From Streptomyces sp. BV286 (GTDB lineage: Bacteria; Actinomycetota; Actinomycetes; Streptomycetales; Streptomycetaceae), in the NCBI RefSeq assembly GCF_019090165.1, contig NZ_JAHRIB010000149.1, positions 93,000-156,999 of the forward strand: 64,000 nucleotides of DNA. Direction: 5' to 3'. Under the pieces are notes generated by a model, which saw only the letters and a list, made by a program, of their open reading frames with translations, did not search any database and was not told the origin of the DNA. The position numbers were made by a program, and so were the translations under genes. The first letter of the stretch is position 1. The number at the start of each line of letters is the position of its first letter. Below, piece after piece: positions 6,898 through 14,061 of this stretch.

Positions 6898-8367
6898 TCA
6901 GCCGACCGGCCCGGTCGCGAGACGTGAGCGCCGGTAGCCGTAACTGAAGTAGAACACGAGCCCGACAGCCATCCAGACGCCGAAGACCACCCAGGTCACG
7001 GTGTCGAGGCTGCCCATCATCCACACGCAGAACCCGAAGCCCAGCGCGGGCATCAACGGCGACAGCGGCACCCGGAACGTGCGCGGCATCTCGGGCCGTG
7101 TCCGCCGCAGCACCACGACGGCCACATTGACCAGCGCGAAGGCGAAGAGCGTGCCGATGCTGGTCGCGTCGGCGAGCTGCCCGAGCGGGATCGCGGCGGC
7201 GAGTACGCCACAGAACAGGGACACGATGACCGTGTTGACGCGCGGGGTCCCGGTCTTCGGGTGGACGCGGGAGAAGACCTTGGGGACGAGTCCGTCGCGG
7301 GACATGGCGAAGAGGATGCGGGTCTGCCCGTAGAGGACGGTCAGCACGACGCTCGCGATGGCGATCACGGCGCCGGCCGCCAGTAGCGTGCCCCAGACGG
7401 CGTCACCGGTGACGTCCTTCATGATCCCGGCGAGGGCGGCCTCGGAGCCGGTGAACCGCTGCCAGGGCTTGGCGCCGACGGCGACGGCCGCGACGAGCAC
7501 GTACAGGGCCGTCACGATGATCAGGGAGAGCATGATCGCGCGGGGCAGGTCGCGCTGGGCGTTCTTCGCCTCCTCGCCCGCGGTGGAGGCCGCGTCGAAC
7601 CCGATGTACGAGAAGAAGAGGGTCGCCCCGGCGGCACTGACGCCGGCCATGCCGAGCGGCATGAAGTTCTCGTAGTTGCCGGAGCGGAAGCCCTGGATGC
7701 CGATCGCGCAGAACAGCAGCAGTGCGGCGATCTTGACGACGACCATGACGGTGTTGGCGCGTGCGGACTCCCGGGCGCCGCCGAGCAGGAACGCCATGGC
7801 GAGCAGTACGACGATCAGCGCGGGCAGGTTGAAGATCCCGCCGTCGCCGGGCGGGGCGGAGAGCGCGTCCGGGATGGTGACGCCGATCGTGCCGTCGAGG
7901 AGCTCGTTCAGGTACTCGCCCCAGCCGACGGCGACGGCCGCGACGGAGACGCCGTACTCCAGGACGAGGCACCAGCCGCAGATCCAGGCGACGAGTTCGC
8001 CCATGGTTGCGTACGCGTACGAGTACGAGGATCCGGCGACCGGGATGGTGCCCGCGAGCTCGGCGTACGAGAGGGCCGAGAAGAGTGCCGTGAGTCCGGC
8101 TATCACGAAGGAGACGGTGACGGCCGGGCCGGCCTTCGGGACGGCCTCGCCGAGCACCACGAAGATGCCGGTGCCGAGCGTGGCACCGATGCTGATCATC
8201 GTCAGCTGCCACAGGCCGAGGGAGCGGCGCAGGCTGCCGCCCTCCCCCTGGCCGCCCTCGGCGACCAGGCTCTCCACGGGCTTGCGGCGCATCAGACGCG
8301 CGCCGGGGCCCGGAGGCGCGGGGGTGGGGTGACTGCGGGACTGCGGGGGTGCGCCGTGGTCGAGCAC
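6898..8367 (-). CDS. APC-family amino-acid permease
   Basis: A 489-residue transporter with twelve or more hydrophobic helices. The first helix contains the substrate-binding signature IGATLGTGIFV, typical of cationic amino-acid transporters and other APC permeases. The GTG at 8367 is chosen because GAAGGAG lies 8 bases upstream; the next in-frame ATG at 8292 has no such site. The Lrp regulator follows closely. A promoter and a four-copy CGCAACG array precede it, matching the array before the amidase/monooxygenase operon. The likely role is import of the amino acid oxidised by that pair. The CAT-like resemblance would fit lysine or another basic amino acid, but that is inference. Confidence 0.88.
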   Translation of the reverse strand: MLDHGAPPQSRSHPTPAPPGPGARLMRRKPVESLVAEGGQGEGGSLRRSLGLWQLTMISIGATLGTGIFVVLGEAVPKAGPAVTVSFVIAGLTALFSALSYAELAGTIPVAGSSYSYAYATMGELVAWICGWCLVLEYGVSVAAVAVGWGEYLNELLDGTIGVTIPDALSAPPGDGGIFNLPALIVVLLAMAFLLGGARESARANTVMVVVKIAALLLFCAIGIQGFRSGNYENFMPLGMAGVSAAGATLFFSYIGFDAASTAGEEAKNAQRDLPRAIMLSLIIVTALYVLVAAVAVGAKPWQRFTGSEAALAGIMKDVTGDAVWGTLLAAGAVIAIASVVLTVLYGQTRILFAMSRDGLVPKVFSRVHPKTGTPRVNTVIVSLFCGVLAAAIPLGQLADATSIGTLFAFALVNVAVVVLRRTRPEMPRTFRVPLSPLMPALGFGFCVWMMGSLDTVTWVVFGVWMAVGLVFYFSYGYRRSRLATGPVG

Positions 8368-8473
8368 GCGGCTGGCTCCTTCATCGCTGCCGGTGAGGGC
8401 GGCGCGGCCCCACGGCAGCCCTGAGGAGGGACCACCGTGCACGGGGTCCCCGCCACACTACGTTCAGCGCACG

Positions 8474-8503
8474 ACTCTATGAGTCCTGGCTTTCCGGCCG
8501 TAA
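8474..8503 (-). promoter_or_regulatory. Putative promoter of the APC permease
   Basis: On the minus strand a -35-like TTACGG (8503-8498) and a -10-like TAGAGT (8479-8474) are separated by 18 bp. The nearest element of the phased array ends 8 bp upstream of the -35. Both distances are identical to those at the amidase promoter. The -10 is about 107 bp upstream of the chosen GTG. Confidence 0.5.
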
Positions 8504-8511
8504 TGCAGCAA

Positions 8512-8590
8512 CCTTGCGCGTGTCCGCAGGATCGTTGCGTTCATCGGGGGCAGCCGGGCGATCGTTGCGCGGGGCCTTTCGACCGTTGCG
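8512..8590 (-). promoter_or_regulatory. Phased CGCAACG array upstream of the permease
   Basis: Four elements on the minus strand: CGCAACG at 8584-8590, 8563-8569 and 8533-8539, and a one-mismatch CGCAAGG at 8512-8518. Start-to-start spacings are 21, 30 and 21 bp, again about two and three helical turns. The extended form CGCAACGAT is shared by the two central copies. It is the sister array of 3865-3924. Confidence 0.55.
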
Positions 8591-8659
8591 CGAAACGAGC
8601 ACGCCGAGGCCGGAGTCGCAGGCCGCAGTCGCAGACGGCGAGGTGCGCGTGCTGCCCGC

Positions 8660-9055
8660 TCAGAGGCCGTCGGGCCGCCCGGCGATCGCTCGCGCCTCGG
8701 CCACGTCACCCGCGTCGAAGCCCAGCTGTCCGGGCTGTCCGTGGGCGGCCGCCTGCTCGTCGATCCACCGGTTGTGGGCCTCCCACGCGGCCTGCTTGCT
8801 GGTCCCGAGGGCCGCTCCGATCTGCGACCAGGAGGCCCCGGCCGCACGGGCCGCGCGCACGCTGAGCTGACGGCCGTACGCCGCCTTTCGGGCCACCACC
8901 TCGCTGAGGGCGAGCAGTTCCAGCAGTTCGCCCCGCCCGAGGGCCTCCTCGTCGCTGCCCGCTCCCGCCAGTGACTCCCGGACCCTCAGCTCGTCGAGAC
9001 GGGCCACGGCGGTCAGCAGCGTGTACTGCGGCTCGGTGCTCTGCGGTGTCGTCAT
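8660..9055 (-). CDS. Small helix-turn-helix protein
   Basis: A 131-residue protein. Residues about 1-65 are predicted helical and rich in Glu/Leu/Ala. They are followed by ASWSQIGAALGTSKQAAWEA (about 73-92), a clear helix-turn-helix of the type where the recognition helix starts at TSKQAA. A similar motif occurs in the protein at 19331-19876. The C-terminal tail is unstructured-looking. Immediately upstream lies a 16-bp-periodic TGACGTCA array that could be its own operator. The target genes are unknown. The function DNA-binding regulator is inferred from the motif only. Confidence 0.75.
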   Translation of the reverse strand: MTTPQSTEPQYTLLTAVARLDELRVRESLAGAGSDEEALGRGELLELLALSEVVARKAAYGRQLSVRAARAAGASWSQIGAALGTSKQAAWEAHNRWIDEQAAAHGQPGQLGFDAGDVAEARAIAGRPDGL

Positions 9056-9068
9056 GACCCCAGCGTCC

Positions 9069-9121
9069 CGTCAGGCAGACTTGACGTCAAGACGCCCTGA
9101 CGACAAGGTGGCCTGACGTCA
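9069..9121. promoter_or_regulatory. Periodic TGACGTCA array, putative operator
   Basis: TGACGTCA at 9082-9089 lies inside the perfect 12-bp palindrome CTTGACGTCAAG (9080-9091). TGACGACA follows at 9098-9105 and a second TGACGTCA at 9114-9121, so the period is exactly 16 bp. A reverse half-site CGTCA lies at 9069-9073. The array fills the short gap upstream of the helix-turn-helix gene and reaches into the stop codon of the GNAT gene. Confidence 0.5.
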
Positions 9122-9634
9122 CGCCTGCAGGGCATCAAGGCGTTTGACCATGAAGACACAGGGATCGGCGCACTCGCGGCGCTCGCCGTCGACGTCGAGG
9201 TACGCCCAGCGGTCGACGTACGTCACGACGGGCCGGTAGCCGAGCCGTGCGTAGAGCGCCGCGGCCCGCGGGTTGTCGTCACCGACACCGAGTCCCATGA
9301 GCCCGGTTCCGCGCGCGACGGCCAGTTCCTCGGCGGCCCGCACGAGCGCCCCGCCGATACCCCGTGAGCGCAGCGTCGCGGGCCAGACGAACAGTCCGTT
9401 GATCTCGGGGCAGCCCGGCCGCGCGGCGCGCACCTCGGTGGCCGCGCAACCGGTCCAGCGGACCTCCGCGTGACCGACGGGCCGGCCGTCGAGCCAGGGG
9501 ATCAGATACGTGCTCCCGCCCGCTTCCTGCCGCGCGAACCGCGCCCCATGGCTCCCGTCCACGCTGTGCGAGGGCATGAACCGCTCCAGGACCGCGACGT
9601 CCTCGGCCCGGCAGGCATCGATCCGCATCCGCAT
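9119..9634 (-). CDS. GNAT family N-acetyltransferase
   Basis: A 171-residue acetyltransferase of the GCN5-related fold. The acetyl-CoA pyrophosphate-binding motif is seen as LRSRGIGGALVRAAEELA (about residues 87-104), preceded by the beta-4 strand INGLFVWP. The later NPRAAALYARLGYRPV (about 120-135) is the usual motif B. The substrate cannot be predicted from sequence. Start could be the ATG at 9634 or the second Met two codons later. It lies upstream of the small helix-turn-helix gene on the same strand, separated by the TGACGTCA array. Confidence 0.85.
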   Translation of the reverse strand: MRMRIDACRAEDVAVLERFMPSHSVDGSHGARFARQEAGGSTYLIPWLDGRPVGHAEVRWTGCAATEVRAARPGCPEINGLFVWPATLRSRGIGGALVRAAEELAVARGTGLMGLGVGDDNPRAAALYARLGYRPVVTYVDRWAYLDVDGERRECADPCVFMVKRLDALQA

Positions 9635-9665
9635 CCGCCCGACCTTAGCGACAACCGGACGCGGG

Positions 9666-9706
9666 GCGGCCCCTGTTGTCCCGCGTCACGGGGCAACAGG
9701 GGCCGC
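9666..9706. terminator. Hairpin terminator after guaB1
   Basis: Perfect 13-bp inverted repeat GCGGCCCCTGTTG / CAACAGGGGCCGC around a 15-nt loop. It lies just beyond the stop of guaB1 and upstream of the GNAT gene on the same strand. Confidence 0.75.
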
Positions 9707-9723
9707 ACGAAAGAGAGTCGGGC

Positions 9724-11166
9724 TCAGCCCCAGCTGGCGTGCAGCGGCTTGCCCTCCGCGTAGCCGGCCGCGCTCTGGATGCCCACGACGGCCCTCTGCG
9801 TGAACTCCTCCAGGGAGTTGGCACCCGCGTAGGTGCACGAGGAGCGCACGCCCGCGATGATCGAGTCGACCAGGTCCTCGACGCCGGGCCGGGACGGGTC
9901 CAGGAACATCCGGGAGGTCGAGATGCCCTCCTCGAACAGCGCCTTGCGGGCCCGGTCGTACGCCGATTCCTCCGACGTCCGGTTGCGTACCGCACGCGCG
10001 GACGCCATGCCGAACGACTCCTTGTAGAGGCGGCCGTCGGCGTCCTGCTGGAGGTCGCCCGGCGACTCGTAGGTCCCGGCGAACCACGAGCCGACCATGA
10101 CGTTCGAGGCGCCCGCGGCCAGTGCCATGGCGACGTCGCGCGGGTGCCGCACACCACCGTCGGCCCACACGTGCTTGCCGTACTTCTTCGCCTCGGCGGC
10201 GCACTCCAGGACCGCCGAGAACTGCGGGCGGCCCACACCGGTCATCATGCGCGTGGTGCACATGGCGCCCGGTCCGACACCGACCTTGATGATGTCCGCG
10301 CCGGCCTCGATCAGGTCGCGTACGCCCTCGGCGGCGACGATGTTGCCCGCGACGACCGGCACCTGCGGGTCGAGTCCGCGGACGGCACGGACCGCGGCGA
10401 TCATCGACTCCTGATGACCGTGGGCGGTGTCCACGACGAGCGTGTCGACGCCCGCGGCGAGCAGCTGCTTGGCCTTGCCCGCGACGTCGCCGTTGATCCC
10501 GACGGCGGCCGCGATGCGCAGCCGACCGTCCGCGTCGGTCGCCGGCGTGTAGAGAGTGGCGCGCAGGGCGCCCTTGCGGGTGAGGATGCCGGCGAGCCTG
10601 CCGTCCTTGTCCACGGCAGGGGCGTAGCGGCGGTTGGCGTGGTCGAGCCTGCCGAAGGCCTCGCCGGGCTCGATGTCCGCGTCGAGCAGCAGCAGGTCCT
10701 TCGACATGACCTCGGACAGCTGGGTGAAGCGGTCGACGCCGCTGAGGTCGGCGTCGGTGACGACACCGACCGGCCTGCCGTCCCCGTCCACCACGACGCC
10801 GGCGTTGTGGGCGCGCTTGGGCAGCAGGGACAGCGCGTCGGCGACGGTCTGGTGCGGGGCGAGGATGATCGGGGTGTCCAGGACGAGGTGACGGCTCTTG
10901 ACCCAGGACACGACCTCGGTGACGACCTCGATCGGGATGTCCTGCGGGATGACGACGAGCCCGCCCCGGCGGGCCATGGTCTCGGCCATGCGGCGGCCCG
11001 CGATCGCCGTCATGTTGGCGACCACCAGCGGGATCGTGGTGCCGGTGCCGTCCGGCGAAGCCAGGTCGACGCCCTGCCGCGAGCCGACCGCGGAACGGCT
11101 CGGCACCATGAAGACGTCGTCGTACGTCAGGTCGTACGCGGGCTGGATGTCGTTGAGGAAACGCAC
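9724..11166 (-). CDS. guaB1: GuaB1 family IMPDH-related protein
   Basis: A 480-residue TIM-barrel enzyme of the IMPDH/GMP reductase family. After LTYDDVFMVPSRS come two CBS domains (about residues 95-205), then the catalytic barrel with GADIIKVGVGPGAMCTTR, where the Cys of GPGAMCTTR is the catalytic cysteine. The VWADGGVRHPRDVAMALAAG stretch is the phosphate-binding part. The mycobacterial GuaB1 homologue has been reported to act as a GMP reductase rather than an IMP dehydrogenase, so purine salvage is the likely role. The GTG at 11166 gives the family length, although the ribosome-binding site is weak. A strong hairpin terminator follows. Confidence 0.88.
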   Translation of the reverse strand: MRFLNDIQPAYDLTYDDVFMVPSRSAVGSRQGVDLASPDGTGTTIPLVVANMTAIAGRRMAETMARRGGLVVIPQDIPIEVVTEVVSWVKSRHLVLDTPIILAPHQTVADALSLLPKRAHNAGVVVDGDGRPVGVVTDADLSGVDRFTQLSEVMSKDLLLLDADIEPGEAFGRLDHANRRYAPAVDKDGRLAGILTRKGALRATLYTPATDADGRLRIAAAVGINGDVAGKAKQLLAAGVDTLVVDTAHGHQESMIAAVRAVRGLDPQVPVVAGNIVAAEGVRDLIEAGADIIKVGVGPGAMCTTRMMTGVGRPQFSAVLECAAEAKKYGKHVWADGGVRHPRDVAMALAAGASNVMVGSWFAGTYESPGDLQQDADGRLYKESFGMASARAVRNRTSEESAYDRARKALFEEGISTSRMFLDPSRPGVEDLVDSIIAGVRSSCTYAGANSLEEFTQRAVVGIQSAAGYAEGKPLHASWG

Positions 11167-11294
11167 GTGCTGCACATCCCAGTCGATCAGAGGTGGCCCC
11201 CGAACAGGACAGCCCGGGGGAAGAGCACGTACCTCATTGTCCCATGTCGACGGGTTCGCACGCTCCGGGCCGATCGTCCAGGCCGGTCGGCGGC

Positions 11295-11627
11295 CTACTG
11301 GTGGGATCCTCCAAGGGCCAGCGCCACGGTGAGCGCCGGCACGAGGTCCGCCGCCCCGGCGAACACGTCCTCGGCGACCTCCCACTCCTCGGGCCGCGTC
11401 CGCGCGTACGCCCGCCAGCCGGTGACGACGACGAGCAGTCCGCCCTCGCCGGCGGCCTCGGGCCACACGGACGGGTCGGTGAGGCTGTCGGCGAGCGCGT
11501 CCCAGTTCCGTCCGAACCAGTCCGGCAGGCCCAGGGCGCTCACGCAACGCTCCATGAGGCCAGCCTTGTCCGTGACACCGTCGAGGTCCAGCGTGACCAC
11601 GTGGCGGCCCGGCACGTCGTCCGTCAT
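11295..11627 (-). CDS. Barstar-family ribonuclease inhibitor
   Basis: A 110-residue cytosolic protein of the barstar fold. The key signature LPDWFGRNWDALADSLTD (about residues 34-51) matches the barstar helix that plugs the RNase active site. Its start overlaps the stop of the preceding RNase gene by 4 nt (ATGA), so the two are translationally coupled. The obvious role is to bind and neutralise the secreted/lipoprotein RNase if it folds inside the cell. Streptomyces barstars (Sti proteins) are known inhibitors of RNase Sa enzymes. Confidence 0.9.
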   Translation of the reverse strand: MTDDVPGRHVVTLDLDGVTDKAGLMERCVSALGLPDWFGRNWDALADSLTDPSVWPEAAGEGGLLVVVTGWRAYARTRPEEWEVAEDVFAGAADLVPALTVALALGGSHQ

Positions 11628-12028
11628 CTCAGCACCGCCCTGAACGAGTCGTAGTGATCATCGGTGTAGTAGACCTCGCCGCCCCGCCCGGTGACAACGC
11701 GCCGGGCTCCGCGGTCCCGCTCGCCGGGTGTCCATACCGTGTACTCGTGGTAGTGGCCGTGCTCGCGCCGCGGCAGCTCGCGCTCGCGGTTGCCGAAGAC
11801 GGCGCCGTCCCTGGCGTACGGGAAAGGGCCGCCCTCGTCGATAAGGGTGAGCGTCCGGCGGGCCTCGGCGGGCAGGTCGGACTCCCTGACGGTCTCCGTC
11901 CCGGCGGCCCAGGCGGGGACCGAGGCCGGTGCGGCCGTCCCGGTGCCCGTCGACGAGCAGCCGGCCGTCAGGACGGCCAGACAGATCAGCAGCCCGGACA
12001 GCAGACGGGGGACGGACCGGAGCAGCAT
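11624..12028 (-). CDS. Barnase/RNase Sa-type ribonuclease, lipoprotein
   Basis: A 134-residue protein with an N-terminal lipoprotein signal: hydrophobic LLSGLLICLAVLTAGC with the lipobox cysteine at about residue 24. The mature domain (about 45-134) is a microbial guanyl-specific RNase. Catalytic residues align with RNase Sa Glu54, Arg65, Arg69 and His85 as Glu95 (HYHEYTV), Arg106, Arg110 (GARRVV) and His125 (DDHYDSF). RNase Sa enzymes cleave RNA after G. Most are freely secreted; a lipobox suggests this one stays on the outer face of the membrane. The barstar gene overlaps its stop codon. The RNase lies downstream of a SorC-type regulator, 69 bp away. Confidence 0.9.
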   Translation of the reverse strand: MLLRSVPRLLSGLLICLAVLTAGCSSTGTGTAAPASVPAWAAGTETVRESDLPAEARRTLTLIDEGGPFPYARDGAVFGNRERELPRREHGHYHEYTVWTPGERDRGARRVVTGRGGEVYYTDDHYDSFRAVLR

Positions 12029-12097
12029 GTCGCCGATGCTGCCACAGCCGTCCCCGCGAGGCGTGCTGTCGAACCGCCGGCCGGACCGGCTGGAGGA

Positions 12098-13117
12098 TCA
12101 CATGCCGTCGGGGTCCGCCCGGTCGAGGGCGGGACGGGGTGTCGGACCCGCCGTCATCAGGGCGTCCGCGGCGGCCGTGTCGGTCACCAGGCTGGTGACG
12201 AGGCCGGACCGCAGCACCGCGTCGATGGCGGCCGCCTTGCGCTGTCCGCCGGCGATCGCGACGACCTCGGGGATCCGCCGAAGCCGGTCGGCCTCGACGG
12301 TGATGCACCGCTCCCCCAGGTCCCGGCCGACACGACGGCCCTCGGAGTCGAAGAGGTGCGCGGACATCTCCGCGGCCACACCGAGGGTGGCGTAGTGGGC
12401 GCGCTCCTCCTCGGTGAGCATGTCGTGCACCGTGGAGATGCCCGCCTCCCAGGAGCCGATCGACACGCAGGCGACGGTGACCTTGTCGAAGTACTCGAAG
12501 GCGCGGGCGATGCCTGTCTGGCTGCGCAGCGCGGCCGCGGTGGCCACGTCCGGCAGCAGCATCGGCGCGTAGATGGGGTGGGCGTCGCCGCCGGAGACCT
12601 GGGCGGCCCGGCGGACGGCCTCGACCGAGCCGCGCTCGGCCGTCCCGGCGTCGTACACACCCGTCAGCTGCACCACCGTGCACGGCGGCAGCCGGTCGAG
12701 CGCGGCCGCCATGTGGATGGTGGAACGGCCCCAGGCGAGGCCGAGCACATCGCCTTCGGCGACCAGCTCGCCGAGCAGGTCGGCGGCCACCTCGCCGAGG
12801 TTCTCCGGGTCGGGTGACTCCTCGGCCTCGGCCGGGGACTCGACGACGACGGCGTGCCGCAGGCCGTAGCGGGCACGCAGCGCGTCCGAGCGCTCCGCGT
12901 CCAGCTCGGCGGGGACACGGATCTCGATCCGCACGAGATCACGTTCGAGGGCGGTCTCCAGGACCCGGGCCACCTTGAAGCGGCTGACGCCGAACTCCTC
13001 GGCGATCTGGATCTTGGATTTGCCCTCCAGGTAGAAGCGACGGGCCATGGCCGCCGCCTGCACCAGCTCAGCGGGTCCCATCCGCATGGCCGACCGGCCC
13101 GCCGACATACCCGACAC
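12098..13117 (-). CDS. SorC/DeoR-type sugar-binding transcriptional regulator
   Basis: A 339-residue regulator. The N-terminal helix-turn-helix is seen as KIQIAEEFGVSRFKVARVLE. The rest is the SorC sugar-binding domain (PF04198 type), which resembles the sugar-phosphate isomerase fold and contains GLAWGRSTIHMAAALDRLP. Such proteins sense phosphorylated sugars. The GTG at 13117 is chosen because GTGAGGAG sits 6 bases upstream; a longer GTG start at 13141 is possible. Its neighbour upstream is rpe, so a pentose-phosphate link is plausible but unproven. Target genes cannot be read from the sequence. Confidence 0.85.
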   Translation of the reverse strand: MSGMSAGRSAMRMGPAELVQAAAMARRFYLEGKSKIQIAEEFGVSRFKVARVLETALERDLVRIEIRVPAELDAERSDALRARYGLRHAVVVESPAEAEESPDPENLGEVAADLLGELVAEGDVLGLAWGRSTIHMAAALDRLPPCTVVQLTGVYDAGTAERGSVEAVRRAAQVSGGDAHPIYAPMLLPDVATAAALRSQTGIARAFEYFDKVTVACVSIGSWEAGISTVHDMLTEEERAHYATLGVAAEMSAHLFDSEGRRVGRDLGERCITVEADRLRRIPEVVAIAGGQRKAAAIDAVLRSGLVTSLVTDTAAADALMTAGPTPRPALDRADPDGM

Positions 13118-13219
13118 GGCGTTCTCCTCACTGCTGTTCACACTCTGGATTCGCCGTTCATCCTTGCAGATGCGGCGTACTTGATCAGCCCTGAGGGGCG
13201 GCGTTCATGTTCCCTTGGC

Positions 13220-13906
13220 TCAGTGGCCGCATGCCCATGCTGCCTGGGCCGTCGCCTCCTCCGCCTGCGTGCGCAATGCACGTACCGCCTGGGCGGGGTC
13301 GTCCGCCCCGTACACCGCGGACCCCGCGACGAAGACGTCGGCGCCCGCCTCCGCGCAACGCTCGATGGTGGAGGCCGAGACACCGCCGTCGACCTGCAGC
13401 CACAGTTCGAGGCCGTGCTTGTTGATCAACTCGCGGGTGCGGCGGATCTTCGGCAGCATGATGTCGAGAAAGGCCTGGCCTCCGAAGCCGGGCTCGACGG
13501 TCATGATCAGCAGCATGTCGAGCTCGGGAAGCAGGTCCTCGTACGGCTCGATGGGAGTCGCGGGCCGCAGGGCCATGGAGGCCCGGGCGCCCTTGGCCCG
13601 GATCTCGCGGGCGAGCCGCACGGGTGCGGCGGCCGCCTCGACGTGGAAGGTGACGGAACCGGCACCCGCTTCTACGTACTGGGGCGCCCACCGATCGGCG
13701 TCCTCGATCATCAGATGGCAGTCCAGCGGCGTGTCCGTCGCCCGCGCCAAGGACTCTACGACCGGCACACCTAGCGTGAGGTTCGGGACGAAATGGTTGT
13801 CCATCACGTCGACATGCAGCCAGTCGGCCCCTTCCACCGCCCTTGCCTCCTCGGCAAGGCGGGCGAAGTCGGCGGACAGGATGCTGGGGTTGATCTGCGC
13901 GGCCAT
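13220..13906 (-). CDS. rpe: Ribulose-phosphate 3-epimerase
   Basis: A 228-residue TIM-barrel enzyme that interconverts ribulose 5-phosphate and xylulose 5-phosphate in the pentose phosphate pathway. It begins with NPSILSADFARL, has the metal-binding motif LHVDVMDNHFVPNLTLG and the second signature LDMLLIMTVEPGFGGQAF, and ends with the phosphate-binding VDGGVS loop. The ATG at 13906 gives the usual length. It is divergent from the MMPL gene and lies upstream of the SorC-type regulator. In related genomes rpe sits close to fmt and rsmB; here the MMPL gene separates them. Confidence 0.95.
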   Translation of the reverse strand: MAAQINPSILSADFARLAEEARAVEGADWLHVDVMDNHFVPNLTLGVPVVESLARATDTPLDCHLMIEDADRWAPQYVEAGAGSVTFHVEAAAAPVRLAREIRAKGARASMALRPATPIEPYEDLLPELDMLLIMTVEPGFGGQAFLDIMLPKIRRTRELINKHGLELWLQVDGGVSASTIERCAEAGADVFVAGSAVYGADDPAQAVRALRTQAEEATAQAAWACGH

Positions 13907-14061
13907 GCCACAAGCCTGCCATGCCCGGCGCCGGTTGCCCTCCTCGGTCCCCGACCCGGACCAGTCGGTACGTACCAACTCCGCCGAGTGACTGCACCTG
14001 CCGGACGGCGCGTGCCATCCTTGGCGGCCCACCAGCTCCACACACGGCTACGGGGGTGGCC

